Below, piece after piece: positions 53,415 to 63,772 of a stretch of 64,000 bases of DNA. The notes below the pieces were generated by a model. The model ran no database searches. It was not told where the DNA came from and was given only the letters and a program-made list of their open reading frames with translations. The stretch is taken from positions 124,001 to 188,000 of the forward strand of contig NISF01000006.1 in the NCBI GenBank assembly GCA_002270295.1, written 5' to 3'. The stretch is from Enterobacter sp. 10-1 (GTDB taxonomy: Bacteria > Pseudomonadota > Gammaproteobacteria > Enterobacterales > Enterobacteriaceae). Made by a program: the position numbers and the translations under genes. Within the stretch, counting starts at the first letter, position 1; each line of letters begins with the position of its first letter.

Positions 53415-54419
53415 ATGAAAAGTATCGTTATTCGCCAGCCAAATGAGCTGGTTATCGAAGAGCGCACGCTTCCACAGCCTGCCGCAGGGGAAGTTCGGGT
53501 CAAAGTGCAGCTGGCGGGAATATGCGGTTCGGATAGCCATATCTATCGCGGCCACAACCCCTTTGCAAAATACCCGCGCGTTATCGGCCATGAGTTTTTC
53601 GGCATTATCGATGCCGTCGGCGCCGATGTGGCGGATAAAGCCATAGGTCAGCGGGTGTGCGTGGACCCGGTTATCAGCTGCGGGCACTGCTATCCCTGCT
53701 CGGTAGGCAAACCGAACGTCTGCACCTCTTTGGTGGTGCTCGGCGTGCATCGGGACGGCGGCTTCAGCGAGTATGCGGTGGTGCCGGCGAAAAACGCCTG
53801 GCGGGTGCCGGACAGCGTTCCGGACAGGTATGCGGTGATGGTTGAACCCTTCACTATCGCCGCCAACGTGACCGGGCAAGTGACGCCGACCGGGCAGGAT
53901 GTGGCGCTGGTTTACGGCGCCGGCCCGATGGGCTTAACCACCATCCAGGTACTCAAGCAGGTGTACAAAGTCGGCCAGGTCATTGTGGTTGACCGAATCG
54001 AAGAGCGTTTGCAGATGGCAAAACGTAACGGCGCGGACCGCGCGATCAATAACGGCGAAGCGTCATTAGCTGAGGTATTACAGGTGAAGCCAACGCTGAT
54101 TATCGACGCCGCCTGCCACCCGACAATTCTCCAGGAGGCGGTTACGCTGGCGTCGCCGGCGGCCAGAATTGTCCTGATGGGGTTCTCCACTGAACCGTCC
54201 CATGTGGCGCAACAGGGTATTACCGGTAAAGAGCTGTCGATATTTTCCTCGCGGCTTAACGCCAATAAATTCCCGGTTGTTCTGCAATGGCTGGAGCAGG
54301 GGCTCATTAATCCAGAGATGTTAATTACCCATGCCTTTGACTATCAACAGGTCGCTGAGGCAATTGAGTTATTTGAAAATGACAGGAAGAGCTGCTGTAA
54401 GGTTTTATTAACCTTCTGA
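53415..54419 (+). CDS. rspB: RspB, zinc-dependent alcohol dehydrogenase family
   Basis: Medium-chain zinc dehydrogenase of 334 aa. Catalytic zinc ligands are in GICGSDSH (about residue 37) and GHEFFG (about 59). A structural zinc-type cysteine run is in CGHCYPCSVGKPNVC, and the NAD-binding GAGPMG is near residue 171. It is probably a sugar-acid or polyol dehydrogenase. It lies 10 bp after rspA and 51 bp before ydfJ. Confidence 0.93.
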   Translation: MKSIVIRQPNELVIEERTLPQPAAGEVRVKVQLAGICGSDSHIYRGHNPFAKYPRVIGHEFFGIIDAVGADVADKAIGQRVCVDPVISCGHCYPCSVGKPNVCTSLVVLGVHRDGGFSEYAVVPAKNAWRVPDSVPDRYAVMVEPFTIAANVTGQVTPTGQDVALVYGAGPMGLTTIQVLKQVYKVGQVIVVDRIEERLQMAKRNGADRAINNGEASLAEVLQVKPTLIIDAACHPTILQEAVTLASPAARIVLMGFSTEPSHVAQQGITGKELSIFSSRLNANKFPVVLQWLEQGLINPEMLITHAFDYQQVAEAIELFENDRKSCCKVLLTF

Positions 54420-54470
54420 CACTCAATACAACGCCAGACTCTATATCCTACACAATTAGAGATTATAAAG

Positions 54471-55847
54471 ATGACGACAGTAAAGAATGAGAGAACAACC
54501 TCCGATCTCATCCGCGCGGCTGTATCCGGCTGGTTAGGCACCGCGCTGGAGTTTATGGATTTCCAGCTTTACTCTTTAGGCGCCGCGCTGGTATTCCATG
54601 AAATATTCTTCCCCGAGCAATCCGCGGCGATGGCGCTGATTTTAGCGATGGGGACCTACGGCGCAGGATATGTTGCCCGCATCGTCGGGGCGTTTATTTT
54701 CGGCAAAATGGGCGATAGCATCGGCCGGAAGAAAGTGCTTTTTATTACGATCACCATGATGGGCATATGTACGACGCTAATCGGCGTTTTGCCGACCTAT
54801 GCCCAGGTGGGGATCCTGGCACCGGTGCTGCTGGTTACCCTGCGCGTGATTCAGGGGCTGGGGGCCGGAGCGGAAATATCCGGGGCCGGCACGATGCTGG
54901 CAGAATATGCGCCGAAAGGTAAGCGCGGGATTATCTCCTCGCTGGTGGCGATGGGAACCAACTGCGGCACCCTCAGCGCCACGGCTATCTGGGCGGTGAT
55001 GTTCTTCCTGCTCGACCGCGAGCAGCTGGTGGCGTGGGGCTGGCGCGTTCCGTTCCTTGCCAGCGTGGTGGTGATGATCTTCGCCATCTGGCTGCGTTTA
55101 AACCTCAAAGAAAGCCCGGTATTCGAAAAAGTCGCCGAGGGCGGCAGCCGGCAGAGCGCCGCCAGCATCCAGGAGAATACCTTCGGCGCGATGCTGAAGA
55201 GTAAATCGTTCTGGCTGGCAACGGGCCTGCGCTTCGGCCAGGCGGGCAACTCGGGGCTGATTCAAACCTTTCTTGCGGGCTATCTGGTGCAAACCCTGCT
55301 GTTTGATAAAGCGATCCCAACAGATGCGTTAATGATTAGTTCGGTGATTGGTTTTATCACTATTCCGCTGCTGGGCTGGCTTTCAGATAAGGTAGGGCGG
55401 CGCATTCCATATATTATCGTGAATATCTCCGCGATTATTTTAGCCTATCCGATGCTGGCGATTATCATGGATAAAAGCCACAGCGTGAGCACCATTATGG
55501 CCTCGTTGGTTGTGATCCATAACGTGGCGGTGCTGGGTCTGTTTGCGCTCGAAAATATTACGATGGCCGAGCTGTTTGGATCGCGCAATCGCTTCACCAG
55601 AATGGCTATCTCAAAAGAGATGGGGGGACTGGTTGCCGTTGGCTTCGGCCCGGTGCTGGCGGGTATTCTCTGTAATATGACCGACTCGTGGCTGCCCATC
55701 GTGGTGATGCTGGTGAGTTATTCGGTTATCGGCCTGCTTGCCGCATCCCTGATGCCGGAAGTACGCGACCGCGATCTGAGCCTGGCTAACGATGCGGCTG
55801 ATACTGCCCTGTTGCGTGAAGAACAGAAATCCGGTCAGTATATTTAA
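54471..55847 (+). CDS. ydfJ: MHS-family MFS transporter YdfJ
   Basis: Metabolite:H+ symporter of 458 aa with 12 hydrophobic segments and the MFS loop GKMGDSIGRKKVL near residue 80. It matches E. coli YdfJ (EFMDFQLYSLGAALVFHEIFF). With rspAB it probably takes up a sugar acid. It is followed by 398 bp holding a decayed rspA copy. Confidence 0.9.
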   Translation: MTTVKNERTTSDLIRAAVSGWLGTALEFMDFQLYSLGAALVFHEIFFPEQSAAMALILAMGTYGAGYVARIVGAFIFGKMGDSIGRKKVLFITITMMGICTTLIGVLPTYAQVGILAPVLLVTLRVIQGLGAGAEISGAGTMLAEYAPKGKRGIISSLVAMGTNCGTLSATAIWAVMFFLLDREQLVAWGWRVPFLASVVVMIFAIWLRLNLKESPVFEKVAEGGSRQSAASIQENTFGAMLKSKSFWLATGLRFGQAGNSGLIQTFLAGYLVQTLLFDKAIPTDALMISSVIGFITIPLLGWLSDKVGRRIPYIIVNISAIILAYPMLAIIMDKSHSVSTIMASLVVIHNVAVLGLFALENITMAELFGSRNRFTRMAISKEMGGLVAVGFGPVLAGILCNMTDSWLPIVVMLVSYSVIGLLAASLMPEVRDRDLSLANDAADTALLREEQKSGQYI

Positions 55848-55957
55848 ATAACAGCCTTTAGTTCGGCGCTATTATTTTCTGGTTTTATATCTGAAAAGTG
55901 ATTATTGATATTAACCATGGCCTCCCGGTCGTAGAACGCACTTCGCCTAAGGCTAAT

Positions 55958-56182
55958 TTGACCTGTGGGTACCGAACTTTGGCTTCCGGGAGTACAAGCG
56001 CTATTCCGAACAGATGCTCGACGTTTTTCCCCGTAGTTAAACCTTAGATAATGGCTGTACGCACCTTAGTGACATCCGGGCTGAGTAATAAGTTTGACGA
56101 GTGCTGAGGGAAAAATACCCGCCCGACCCGGACTGTCTACCGATTACCCGGATAGGAGACGGCACCTTGGGAAACGGGTAAG
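55958..56182 (+). pseudogene. decayed duplicate of the rspA 3' end
   Basis: This region aligns with rspA 53189-53405: GACCTGTGGGTACCGAACTT and CAGATGCTCGACGTTTT recur, and GAGACGGCACCTTG...TAA matches the rspA stop region. Stop codons (GTAGTTAA, GAGTAATAAG, GAGTGCTGAG) break the frame. The intact gene is 2.8 kb upstream. It is a remnant of a tandem rspA or of an ancestral second rsp cluster. The rest of the 55848-56245 gap is AT-rich and shows nothing else. Confidence 0.88.
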
Positions 56183-56245
56183 CATAATGTGTACGCACGA
56201 AAGATGTTGATTAACCCAATACCCTATAAAAGGTAAAAAAAACCT

Positions 56246-57580
56246 ATGGTTAGTTCAGTCGAAGTTAAAAGTGGTGCAGGTAATAAAACTATTATTCGCC
56301 GAGTAGCCAGTGCATCTGCAATTGGGACCGCTGCAGAATATTATGACTTTTTTGCATACGGAACGGCAGCGGTACTCTTTTTTGGACATCTATTTTTCCC
56401 AAGTGACGATCCTTTAATTAGTACTCTTGCAGCTTTTGCAACATATGCAGTTGGTTTCTTAGCGCGGCCATTAGGTGGAATTGTTTTTGGTCATATCGGC
56501 GATAAGGTTGGCCGTAAAAAAGCGCTGGTGATTACAATATTAATTGTAGGGTTAGGTACGTTTTGTATTGGGCTGTTACCGACGTATGAAAAAATTGGTA
56601 TTTGGGCTCCAGCATTGCTTATCTTTATTCGTGTGTTACAAGGCTTTGGTGTTGGCGGTGAGCAGGCCGGTGCGGTATTGATGACAGCTGAATATTCTGA
56701 ACCAAAGCATCGTGGATTCTTCTCCAGTTGGGTTCAAATCGGTGCACCAGTTGGTTTTCTGCTTCCATTAGCTCTGTTTGCTTTATTGAATGCCACGCTC
56801 TCTCCAGAGGCGATGATGGACTACGGGTGGCGTATACCGTTCCTGTTAAGTCTGCTACTGGTTATTGTAGGGTTGTTTATTCGTTTAAAAATTGATGAAT
56901 CGCCAGTGTTCGCTCAAATTCGTGAGACCAAGGCTGAAGAATCTCGCCCATTGGTTGAAGTTATTCGTGATTTCCCCGGAATTGTTGTAAAGGGAGTGTG
57001 CGCAAAATTGATCGAAGCGTGTACATTTGCGATGTTTACAGTCATTGTTTTGGCCTATGGTAAGGCAAATAATCTCGATGCTAATATTTTGATGGAAGCA
57101 ATGATTGTTGCTGTAATAATAGAAATTATTGCAATACCGCTGATGGGATCGCTATGTGATAAAATCGGGCGCAAACCAGTTTATATTATTGGGGCGTTGA
57201 TTCAAGTTATTATGATTGTTCCATTCTTCCTTGCTATTAATCAGGATAGTTTCTGGCTTACTCAGTTAGTGATGATTTTGGTTCTGAGCGTAGGGCACAG
57301 TATGTGTTATGCCCCACAGGCATCATATTTCCCTGAACTGTTCCCGACCCATATTCGTTGTAGCGGTATTGCATTGATTTGGCAGATGGGATCTCTTATT
57401 GGTAGCGGGATCCTTGGCCTGGTGGCGGTGAAGATTCTGCAAGTTACAGGTGGCCATTATTACGGACTTGCAACCTACGTCATTGTTTTGGGTGTTATCT
57501 CAATAATTGGCTTGCTGATGATGCCAGAAACTGCACCACAGCGGCTCAAGCGTGAATACCAGCAGTGGCAAAAACACTAA
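56246..57580 (+). CDS. second MHS-family MFS transporter, AT-rich
   Basis: A 444-aa metabolite:H+ symporter with 12 hydrophobic segments. It has ASAIGTAAEYYDFFAYGTAA at about 23-42 and the loop GHIGDKVGRKKAL. It is not close to the adjacent YdfJ. The base composition is clearly more AT-rich than neighbouring genes, and codons such as ATT, TTA and GGT are common, which suggests acquisition from elsewhere. It lies between the decayed rspA copy and ydfI, so it may serve the same pathway. The substrate is unknown. Confidence 0.88.
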   Translation: MVSSVEVKSGAGNKTIIRRVASASAIGTAAEYYDFFAYGTAAVLFFGHLFFPSDDPLISTLAAFATYAVGFLARPLGGIVFGHIGDKVGRKKALVITILIVGLGTFCIGLLPTYEKIGIWAPALLIFIRVLQGFGVGGEQAGAVLMTAEYSEPKHRGFFSSWVQIGAPVGFLLPLALFALLNATLSPEAMMDYGWRIPFLLSLLLVIVGLFIRLKIDESPVFAQIRETKAEESRPLVEVIRDFPGIVVKGVCAKLIEACTFAMFTVIVLAYGKANNLDANILMEAMIVAVIIEIIAIPLMGSLCDKIGRKPVYIIGALIQVIMIVPFFLAINQDSFWLTQLVMILVLSVGHSMCYAPQASYFPELFPTHIRCSGIALIWQMGSLIGSGILGLVAVKILQVTGGHYYGLATYVIVLGVISIIGLLMMPETAPQRLKREYQQWQKH

Positions 57581-57587
57581 CAATCCC

Positions 57588-57607
57588 TGGCGGCTTCAAT
57601 GCCGCCA
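57588..57607. terminator. small hairpin after the AT-rich transporter
   Basis: TGGCGGC and GCCGCCA form a 7-bp stem with loop TTCAAT, 8 bp past the stop. On the plus strand A residues follow, so it is a weak terminator candidate. Confidence 0.35.
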
Positions 57608-57741
57608 AAACCTCTCCGTGTGGTACATAACTTCAAAATGATGTCATACCAATACTGCAAAACTTAATTCAAATCAAAACATACAACCATACAGGCGTTA
57701 CTCTGAGACAGTCCTGATTTCATTTATAAGTAGGTTATATA

Positions 57742-59205
57742 ATGCAAAACAAGCTATTGGCGGCAAAGGCTGCACTTCCTGACTACGATCGTACAAAACT
57801 GATTTCCCGTATTGTGCACCTCGGTTTCGGCGCCTTTCACCGCGCGCACCAGGCGGTTTATGCCGATATTCTGGCCGCGGAACATGGCAGCGACTGGGGA
57901 TATACCGAAGTAAACCTGATTGGCGGCGAGCAGCAAATTGCCGATTTGCAACAGCAGGACCTGCTGTATACCGTCGCCGAAATGTCGGCGGATGCCTGGA
58001 CGGCGCGGGTGGTTGGCGTCGTTAAGCAGGCGATGCACGCCCAGGTCGAGGGGCTGGAAAGCGTGCTGGCAAAAATGTGTGAGCCGCAGGTGGCGATTGT
58101 TTCGCTGACCATCACGGAAAAGGGCTACTGTCATTCGCCGGCCACCGGTGAGCTGCAGCTGGATCATCCGCTGATTGTCGCCGATGTCCAAAACCCGCAT
58201 CAGCCGAAGTCTGCGCCCGGCGTTATTGTTGAAGCGCTGGCGCGGCGTAAAGCCGCCGGTTTACCGGCATTCAGCGTGATGTCCTGTGACAATATGCCGG
58301 AAAACGGCCACGTATTGCGCAACGTCGTCTGCGCCCTGGCGCGGGCGATTGATGGCGAGCTTGCCGACTGGATCGCCGCTAACGTGACCTTCCCGTCAAC
58401 GATGGTCGATCGTATTGTTCCTGCGGTGACCCCCGCGACCCTGGATAAAATCGAACAGCTGACCGGCGTGCGCGATCCGGCCGGCGTCGCCTGCGAACCG
58501 TTCCGCCAGTGGGTGATTGAAGATAATTTCGTCGCCGGTCGCCCGGAATGGGAAAAGGCCGGCGCGGAGCTGGTGGCGGACGTTGTGCCGTTTGAAGAGA
58601 TGAAGCTGCGCATGCTCAACGGCAGCCACTCTTTCCTTGCCTACCTCGGCTACCTGGCCGGATATCAGCACATTAACGACTGTATGCAGGACCAAAACTA
58701 TCGTCGCGCCGCCCGCAGCCTGATGCTGGATGAACAGGCGCCGACGCTGAAAGTGCAGGGCGTTGACCTGGCTCGCTACGCCGGGCTGCTGATCGATCGT
58801 TATAGCAATCCGGCGCTTCAGCACCGGACGTGGCAGATTGCGATGGACGGTAGCCAGAAGCTGCCGCAGAGGATGCTGGATTCGGTACGCTGGCATCTGG
58901 CGCAGCAGAGCGACTTTAGCCTGCTGGCGCTGGGCGTGGCCGGCTGGATGCGCTACGTCAGCGGCGTCGACGACCGGGGAGAGGCGATTGAGATTTGCGA
59001 CCCGCTGCTGCCGGTGATCCAGCAGGCAGTGCGCGAGAGCGCCGATGGCGAAGCGCGGGTGAACGCGCTGCTCGGCATCGAGGCGATTTTCGGCGCCAGC
59101 CTGGCGCTGGATGCGCGCTTTGTCGACGCGGTGACTCAGGCCTATCTTTCGCTGCAGCGTCAGGGAGCTAAAGCGACCGTTGCGGCCTGGGCGCTGGCGC
59201 AGTAA
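57742..59205 (+). CDS. ydfI: YdfI, mannitol dehydrogenase/fructuronate reductase family
   Basis: A 487-aa polyol dehydrogenase of the UxuB/MtlD long-chain family. The nucleotide-binding N-terminus is [20 protein letters not shown]; the catalytic lysine region is [17 protein letters not shown] near residue 288. E. coli ydfI is near rspAB and is thought to oxidise a sugar acid such as D-mannonate. A role next to RspA is consistent with mannonate use. A hairpin follows. Confidence 0.9.
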   Translation: MQNKLLAAKAALPDYDRTKLISRIVHLGFGAFHRAHQAVYADILAAEHGSDWGYTEVNLIGGEQQIADLQQQDLLYTVAEMSADAWTARVVGVVKQAMHAQVEGLESVLAKMCEPQVAIVSLTITEKGYCHSPATGELQLDHPLIVADVQNPHQPKSAPGVIVEALARRKAAGLPAFSVMSCDNMPENGHVLRNVVCALARAIDGELADWIAANVTFPSTMVDRIVPAVTPATLDKIEQLTGVRDPAGVACEPFRQWVIEDNFVAGRPEWEKAGAELVADVVPFEEMKLRMLNGSHSFLAYLGYLAGYQHINDCMQDQNYRRAARSLMLDEQAPTLKVQGVDLARYAGLLIDRYSNPALQHRTWQIAMDGSQKLPQRMLDSVRWHLAQQSDFSLLALGVAGWMRYVSGVDDRGEAIEICDPLLPVIQQAVRESADGEARVNALLGIEAIFGASLALDARFVDAVTQAYLSLQRQGAKATVAAWALAQ

Positions 59206-59214
59206 CCGCTCTTC

Positions 59215-59238
59215 AATGCCGCCGGCTCCGGCGGCATT
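59215..59238 (+). terminator. hairpin terminator after ydfI
   Basis: AATGCCGCCGG and CCGGCGGCATT form a perfect 11-bp stem with a 2-base loop, 9 bp after the stop. There is no T run. A second imperfect ACGGGTAA/TTACCCGT stem follows near 59247-59281. Confidence 0.55.
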
Positions 59239-59497
59239 AACGCTGCTACGGGTAATAGAGCCGGCCGGCGCCTCTTACCCGTACGTAATTCTGCCGATCT
59301 TCACTCTTTCTGCAATAAATATGATCGAGACCATTGAATATACATAACTATAGCTATCCATAACTAAATAAATATAATTTGCATCTGTTTTAATGGATTA
59401 AATATTTATTCGGCGGATTGTTTGTTCTCCATTTAGGATAGTTATGTCATAGTGAGGCTACTGAAATACACTTCCTCGGGAAAAAGGAGAGCGGGCT

Positions 59498-59929
59498 ATG
59501 TACAAAAAAATTTTATTGCCTGTAGATGTTTTTGAAATGGATTTAAGCGATAAGGCCGTACGTCACGCTGAATTTTTAGCATCAGCGGAAAACGGCGAAA
59601 TTACGTTATTAAACGTTCTGCCAAACAGCAGTCGCTCTATTTTGCGCGGTTTTGCGGCAGATATTCATAAATTCGAAGCGTTTATGAAAGAGGAGTCTGA
59701 GAAGAAAATGAAGACCTTGTCGCGTCTGTTTTCAATTCCGCCAGAGCGTCTTCATACCCGGGTCGTGTTTGGCAACGTGCGTGATGAAATATTAGCTATC
59801 AGCAATAGCGATGAGTATGACGTGATTGTTGTCGGCTCGCGCAAACCGGGTATTTCCACCCATCTGCTGGGCTCTAACGCCGAGTCTATTTTACGCTACG
59901 CTAAAATACCGGTGCTGGTGGTTCGATAA
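59498..59929 (+). CDS. universal stress protein (UspF-like)
   Basis: A 143-aa Usp-domain protein. It has the N-terminal KKILLPVDV strand and a nucleotide-binding loop VVGSRKPGISTHLLGSNAES (about residues 112-131), ending KIPVLVV. UspF/G-type proteins bind ATP and affect adhesion and stress. The 292-bp upstream region is AT-rich and presumably holds its promoter. AAGGAG precedes the ATG. It does not look linked functionally to ydfI or rspR. Confidence 0.87.
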   Translation: MYKKILLPVDVFEMDLSDKAVRHAEFLASAENGEITLLNVLPNSSRSILRGFAADIHKFEAFMKEESEKKMKTLSRLFSIPPERLHTRVVFGNVRDEILAISNSDEYDVIVVGSRKPGISTHLLGSNAESILRYAKIPVLVVR

Positions 59930-59981
59930 CGGCCCGGTCTGCATCTTTCGCGGCAGGAGAGTGCGCCTGCCGCTAGCGCAA

Positions 59982-60668
59982 CTACTCCTCGCTAAACCAG
60001 TCGCGGTTTTCCTGGCGAATTAATAGTACCGACTCGCTTATTTCGTGCAGGTGCAGATGCATCGCCGCGTCTACCGCGTCGGCATCGCGATTTTCCAGCG
60101 CCTTGAATATTTGGTGATGCTGACGCAGCAGCATTTCCGGCGAGCTGATGTGATCGAGACTCATATAGCGCACCCGGTCAATCGTCGCCTTAATATTCTC
60201 CACGGTGTCCCAGGCAAGCTGGCAGTCGGCAATGAGCGACAGCTTCTGATGAAACTCATCGTCCAGCTGGAAGAAATCATTGAGCTGCTGGCGTTCAACC
60301 GCCGTGCGCTGCTGATTAAGATTTTGCTCAAGCTGATAAATTTGCTCGCTGTTCACCATTCCCGCCGCCCGACGAACCACCGCGCACTCGATGGCCTGGC
60401 GCACGAAGCAGCCGTTGCGGACCTGCGAAAGGGATATTTTATTGACGTAGCTGCCGCGCTGGGGGCGAATTTGGATCAGACCATTTTCCGCCAGCTTAAT
60501 AAACGCCTCGCGCACCGGCTGACGGGAAACGTCAAAGCGCACGGAGACTTCCTTTTCAGACAGCGGCGTGCCGGGTGGGATCAGACAATGGACGATATCC
60601 CGGCGAAGGATCCGATAAATTTGCTGATTTACAGGCTGTGTTGGATTGAGCTGTGATTCTGCGGCCAT
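59982..60668 (-). CDS. rspR: GntR-family repressor RspR
   Basis: FadR-subfamily GntR regulator of 228 aa. The N-terminal winged helix ([21 protein letters not shown], in parts) is at residues 36-60, and an FCD effector domain follows. It matches E. coli YdfH/RspR, which represses rspAB. Here it likely controls rspAB-ydfJ and perhaps ydfI. It is convergent with the usp gene. Confidence 0.9.
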   Translation of the reverse strand: MAAESQLNPTQPVNQQIYRILRRDIVHCLIPPGTPLSEKEVSVRFDVSRQPVREAFIKLAENGLIQIRPQRGSYVNKISLSQVRNGCFVRQAIECAVVRRAAGMVNSEQIYQLEQNLNQQRTAVERQQLNDFFQLDDEFHQKLSLIADCQLAWDTVENIKATIDRVRYMSLDHISSPEMLLRQHHQIFKALENRDADAVDAAMHLHLHEISESVLLIRQENRDWFSEE

Positions 60669-60731
60669 TGATGATTACTTTTTAATGGATTATGTGCGCT
60701 ATTTTACGCGTTTTTTGCCTTTGCGCCCATA

Positions 60732-60749
60732 CCCGGCCCGCAGGCCGGG
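60732..60749. terminator. hairpin between rspR and ydfG
   Basis: CCCGGCC, loop CGCA, GGCCGGG, a perfect 7-bp GC stem 8 bp beyond the ydfG stop on the minus strand. There is no T run. Confidence 0.45.
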
Positions 60750-60757
60750 CAACGGGA

Positions 60758-61507
60758 TTAGCCCTGGCGGTGCACGCTTAGGCCGGCGAAGCTTTGGCTG
60801 ACCGGCATCATTTCCAGCGTGTTGATATTGACGTGCTGGGGCAGGTTGGCGACCCACCACACGGCTTCCGTCACGTCATCCGGCGTCAGCGCCTGGGTAT
60901 TTTCATAGGCTTTACCGGCTTTGGCGTCGTCGCCTTTAAAGCGGACGTTGGAAAACTCGGTCCCGCCCACCAGCCCAGGCTCGATGTCGGTTACGCGAAT
61001 CGCCGTGCCGTGCAGGTCGGTACGCAGGTTGAGGCTAAACTGGCGAACGAAGGCCTTGGTCGCCCCGTAGACGTTACCGCCCGCATAGGGCCAACGGCCG
61101 GCGGTTGAACCGATATTGATAATATGACCGCGGTTGCGCTCAACCATTCCCGGCAGCACGGCGCGGGTCATATAGACCAGCCCTTTGTTGTTGGTATCGA
61201 TCATATCTTCCCAGTCCTCAACGCTGGCCTTGTGCGCAGGCTCCAGCCCCAGCGCCAGACCGGCGTTATTGACCAGCACGTCGATGGCCTGCCATTCCGC
61301 GGGCAGACCGGCGATCATCTCTTCGATGGCCGCGCGATTACGCACGTCGAGCCGGGCGGTGTAAATGCCGTCGCCGAGCTCATCTTTCAGCGTTTGCAGA
61401 CGTTCGTCACGACGTCCGGTGGCGATCACTTTATGACCATTCGCGACAAAGCGGCGGGTCATGCTTTCACCAAAACCTGCTGTTGCTCCGGTAACCAGGA
61501 TAATCAT
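60758..61507 (-). CDS. ydfG: short-chain dehydrogenase YdfG
   Basis: Classical SDR of 249 aa. The NADP motif is TGATAGFG near residues 6-13; NNAG is near 83; the catalytic Ser and YxxxK are in INIGSTAG and VYGATKAFV. E. coli YdfG oxidises L-allo-threonine and 3-hydroxy acids and reduces malonic semialdehyde. The ATG at 61507 gives the E. coli start MIILVTGATAGFGE. It is divergent from dcp, as in E. coli. Confidence 0.94.
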   Translation of the reverse strand: MIILVTGATAGFGESMTRRFVANGHKVIATGRRDERLQTLKDELGDGIYTARLDVRNRAAIEEMIAGLPAEWQAIDVLVNNAGLALGLEPAHKASVEDWEDMIDTNNKGLVYMTRAVLPGMVERNRGHIINIGSTAGRWPYAGGNVYGATKAFVRQFSLNLRTDLHGTAIRVTDIEPGLVGGTEFSNVRFKGDDAKAGKAYENTQALTPDDVTEAVWWVANLPQHVNINTLEMMPVSQSFAGLSVHRQG

Positions 61508-61701
61508 CTTACTGTTCCTCAACGCTTTTGTGTCGTCATACCATAGCATGCGTTAACGAGGACCGGTAACGGAAATCATTGCGCCTGATGCGGTTAGCGA
61601 CGATGAAAAATGAGGCGCGGCCAGGCGCCTCCGCGATAAATGATTGCGGTCAATCAATGAGTTGCCTAATCTAACCTGATGCCCGCTGCCTGGAGATAAT
61701 A

Positions 61702-63747
61702 ATGTCGGAAAATAACCCCTTTTTAAGCGTCAGCCTGCTGCCTTATCAGGCGCCGCATTTCGATCTGATCAAGGATGAACACTACCGTCCGGCCTTCGAT
61801 GAAGGGATGCGGCGCCAGCGCGAAGAGATTGCCGCGATAGTGAATAATCCGGCGCCCGCGGATTTTGCCAATACGCTGGTGGCGCTGGAGCTGAGCGGAC
61901 AGCTGCTGTCGCGCGTGACCCGGGTCTTTTTTGCGATGGCCGGGGCGCATACCAATCCGCTTCTGCAGCAGCTTGACGAGCAGTTTTCCGCCGAGCTTGC
62001 GCAGGCAGGCAACGATATCTGGCTTAACACGGCGCTGTTTGAACGCGTGAAACGCGTGTGGGAGGAGCGCGATAATCTGCGCATTGATGCAGAATCCCGG
62101 CGCCTGCTGGAGGTCACCTGGCAGCGGTTTATGCTGGCGGGGGCGCGGTTAGCGGAGGAGCAAAAATCGGTGCTGCGGGGGCTGAATACCCAGGCCGCAG
62201 CGCTACAGAGCCAGTTCCAGCAGCGGCTCCTGAGCGCGGCAAAATCCGGCGGGCTGGTGATTGATTATCTGCACCAGCTGGACGGGCTCAGCGCGGAGGA
62301 GATTAGCGAGGCCGCAAACGCGGCTGCTGAAAAGGGCCTCCGCGATTGCTGGCTGCTGCCGCTGCTCAACACCACCCAGCAGCCGGCGCTGCTCTCACTG
62401 CGCAGTCGCCAGACCCGTGAGAACCTCTTTGCCGCAGGCTGGACGCGCAATCAGAAGGGGGATGCTAACGATACCCGCGAACTGCTGCTGCGGCTGGTGG
62501 CGATCCGGGCGCAGAAAGCGGAGCTGCTGGGGGCCGCTGACTATGCCAGCTGGTCAATGGCCGATCAGATGGCGGGCGCGCCCGAGCAGGCCTTGGCGTT
62601 TATGCGCCGAATTGCTCCGGCGGCGCGCGCCAGAGCGGAGCAGGAGCTGGCGGATATTCAGCAGGTTATTGATGATGAAGGCGAGAATTTCACCGCCGCC
62701 GCCTGGGACTGGCCCTATTATGCCGAACAGGTGCGGCGCGCCAGGTTTGCTATCGATGAGGCGCAGCTCAGGCCCTATTTTGCCCTCGATCGCGTGCTGC
62801 AGGATGGCGTATTCTGGGCCGCATCGCAGCTGTTTGGTCTGCGCTTCGTCGAGCGTTTCGATATTCCGCTCTATCATCCGGATGTGCGGGTGTGGGAAAT
62901 TTTCGACGCTAACGGCGCCGGTATTGCGCTATTTTACGGCGACTATTACGCGCGAGATTCGAAAAGCGGCGGCGCGTGGATGGACGTATTCGTTGAGCAA
63001 TCCACGCTGCTGAAGCAGCAGCCGGTTATCTACAACGTCTGTAACTATCAAAAGCCCGCTGCGGGCCACAGCGCGCTCCTGTCGTGGGATGAAACCATCA
63101 CCTTATTCCACGAATTCGGCCACGCGCTGCACGGGCTGTTCGCCAGCCAGCGCTATGCCAGCCTGTCGGGAACCAATACGCCGCGTGATTTTGTCGAGTT
63201 TCCGTCGCAAATCTTTGAGCACTGGGCCAGCGAGCCGCAGGTATTCGCCCGCTACGCGCGCCATTATCAAACCGGCGAAGCGATGCCCGACGCGCTGCGT
63301 GAGAGCATGTACCGTGCGGCGAAGTTTAACAAAGGCTACGACATGAGCGAACTGCTGGCGGCGGCGATGCTGGATATGCACTGGCATAGCCTGTCGTCGG
63401 CGAACGTCCCGCAGGATGTTGATGCGTTTGAGGCTGCGGCCCTGCGCGCGGAGCGTTGCGATCTTGCCGCCGTACCGCCGCGCTATCGCAGCAGCTTCTT
63501 TTCACATATTTTCGGCGGCGGCTACGCCGCGGGCTATTACGCCTATCTGTGGACGCAGATGCTGGCGGACGACGGCTATCAGTGGTTTGTTGAACAGGGC
63601 GGCCTGACCCGCGAAAACGGCCAGCGCTTCCGCGAGGCTATTTTGTCGCGCGGCAACAGCACTGATTTAGCTGAACTGTATCGCCAGTGGCGCGGGCACG
63701 ATCCAAAGATTGAACCGATGCTGGCGAATCGCGGGTTGAGTGCCTAG
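61702..63747 (+). CDS. dcp: peptidyl-dipeptidase Dcp (M3 family)
   Basis: Zinc metallopeptidase of 681 aa that removes C-terminal dipeptides. The zinc motif is HEFGH at 470-474 with the third ligand glutamate in VEFPSQIFEHW about 25 residues on. Near the end, SSFFSHIFGGGYAAGYYAYLW is the family block. Length matches E. coli Dcp. A hairpin follows the stop. Confidence 0.95.
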   Translation: MSENNPFLSVSLLPYQAPHFDLIKDEHYRPAFDEGMRRQREEIAAIVNNPAPADFANTLVALELSGQLLSRVTRVFFAMAGAHTNPLLQQLDEQFSAELAQAGNDIWLNTALFERVKRVWEERDNLRIDAESRRLLEVTWQRFMLAGARLAEEQKSVLRGLNTQAAALQSQFQQRLLSAAKSGGLVIDYLHQLDGLSAEEISEAANAAAEKGLRDCWLLPLLNTTQQPALLSLRSRQTRENLFAAGWTRNQKGDANDTRELLLRLVAIRAQKAELLGAADYASWSMADQMAGAPEQALAFMRRIAPAARARAEQELADIQQVIDDEGENFTAAAWDWPYYAEQVRRARFAIDEAQLRPYFALDRVLQDGVFWAASQLFGLRFVERFDIPLYHPDVRVWEIFDANGAGIALFYGDYYARDSKSGGAWMDVFVEQSTLLKQQPVIYNVCNYQKPAAGHSALLSWDETITLFHEFGHALHGLFASQRYASLSGTNTPRDFVEFPSQIFEHWASEPQVFARYARHYQTGEAMPDALRESMYRAAKFNKGYDMSELLAAAMLDMHWHSLSSANVPQDVDAFEAAALRAERCDLAAVPPRYRSSFFSHIFGGGYAAGYYAYLWTQMLADDGYQWFVEQGGLTRENGQRFREAILSRGNSTDLAELYRQWRGHDPKIEPMLANRGLSA

Positions 63748-63772
63748 GGCCACCGGGAATCCTTCAACCGTC

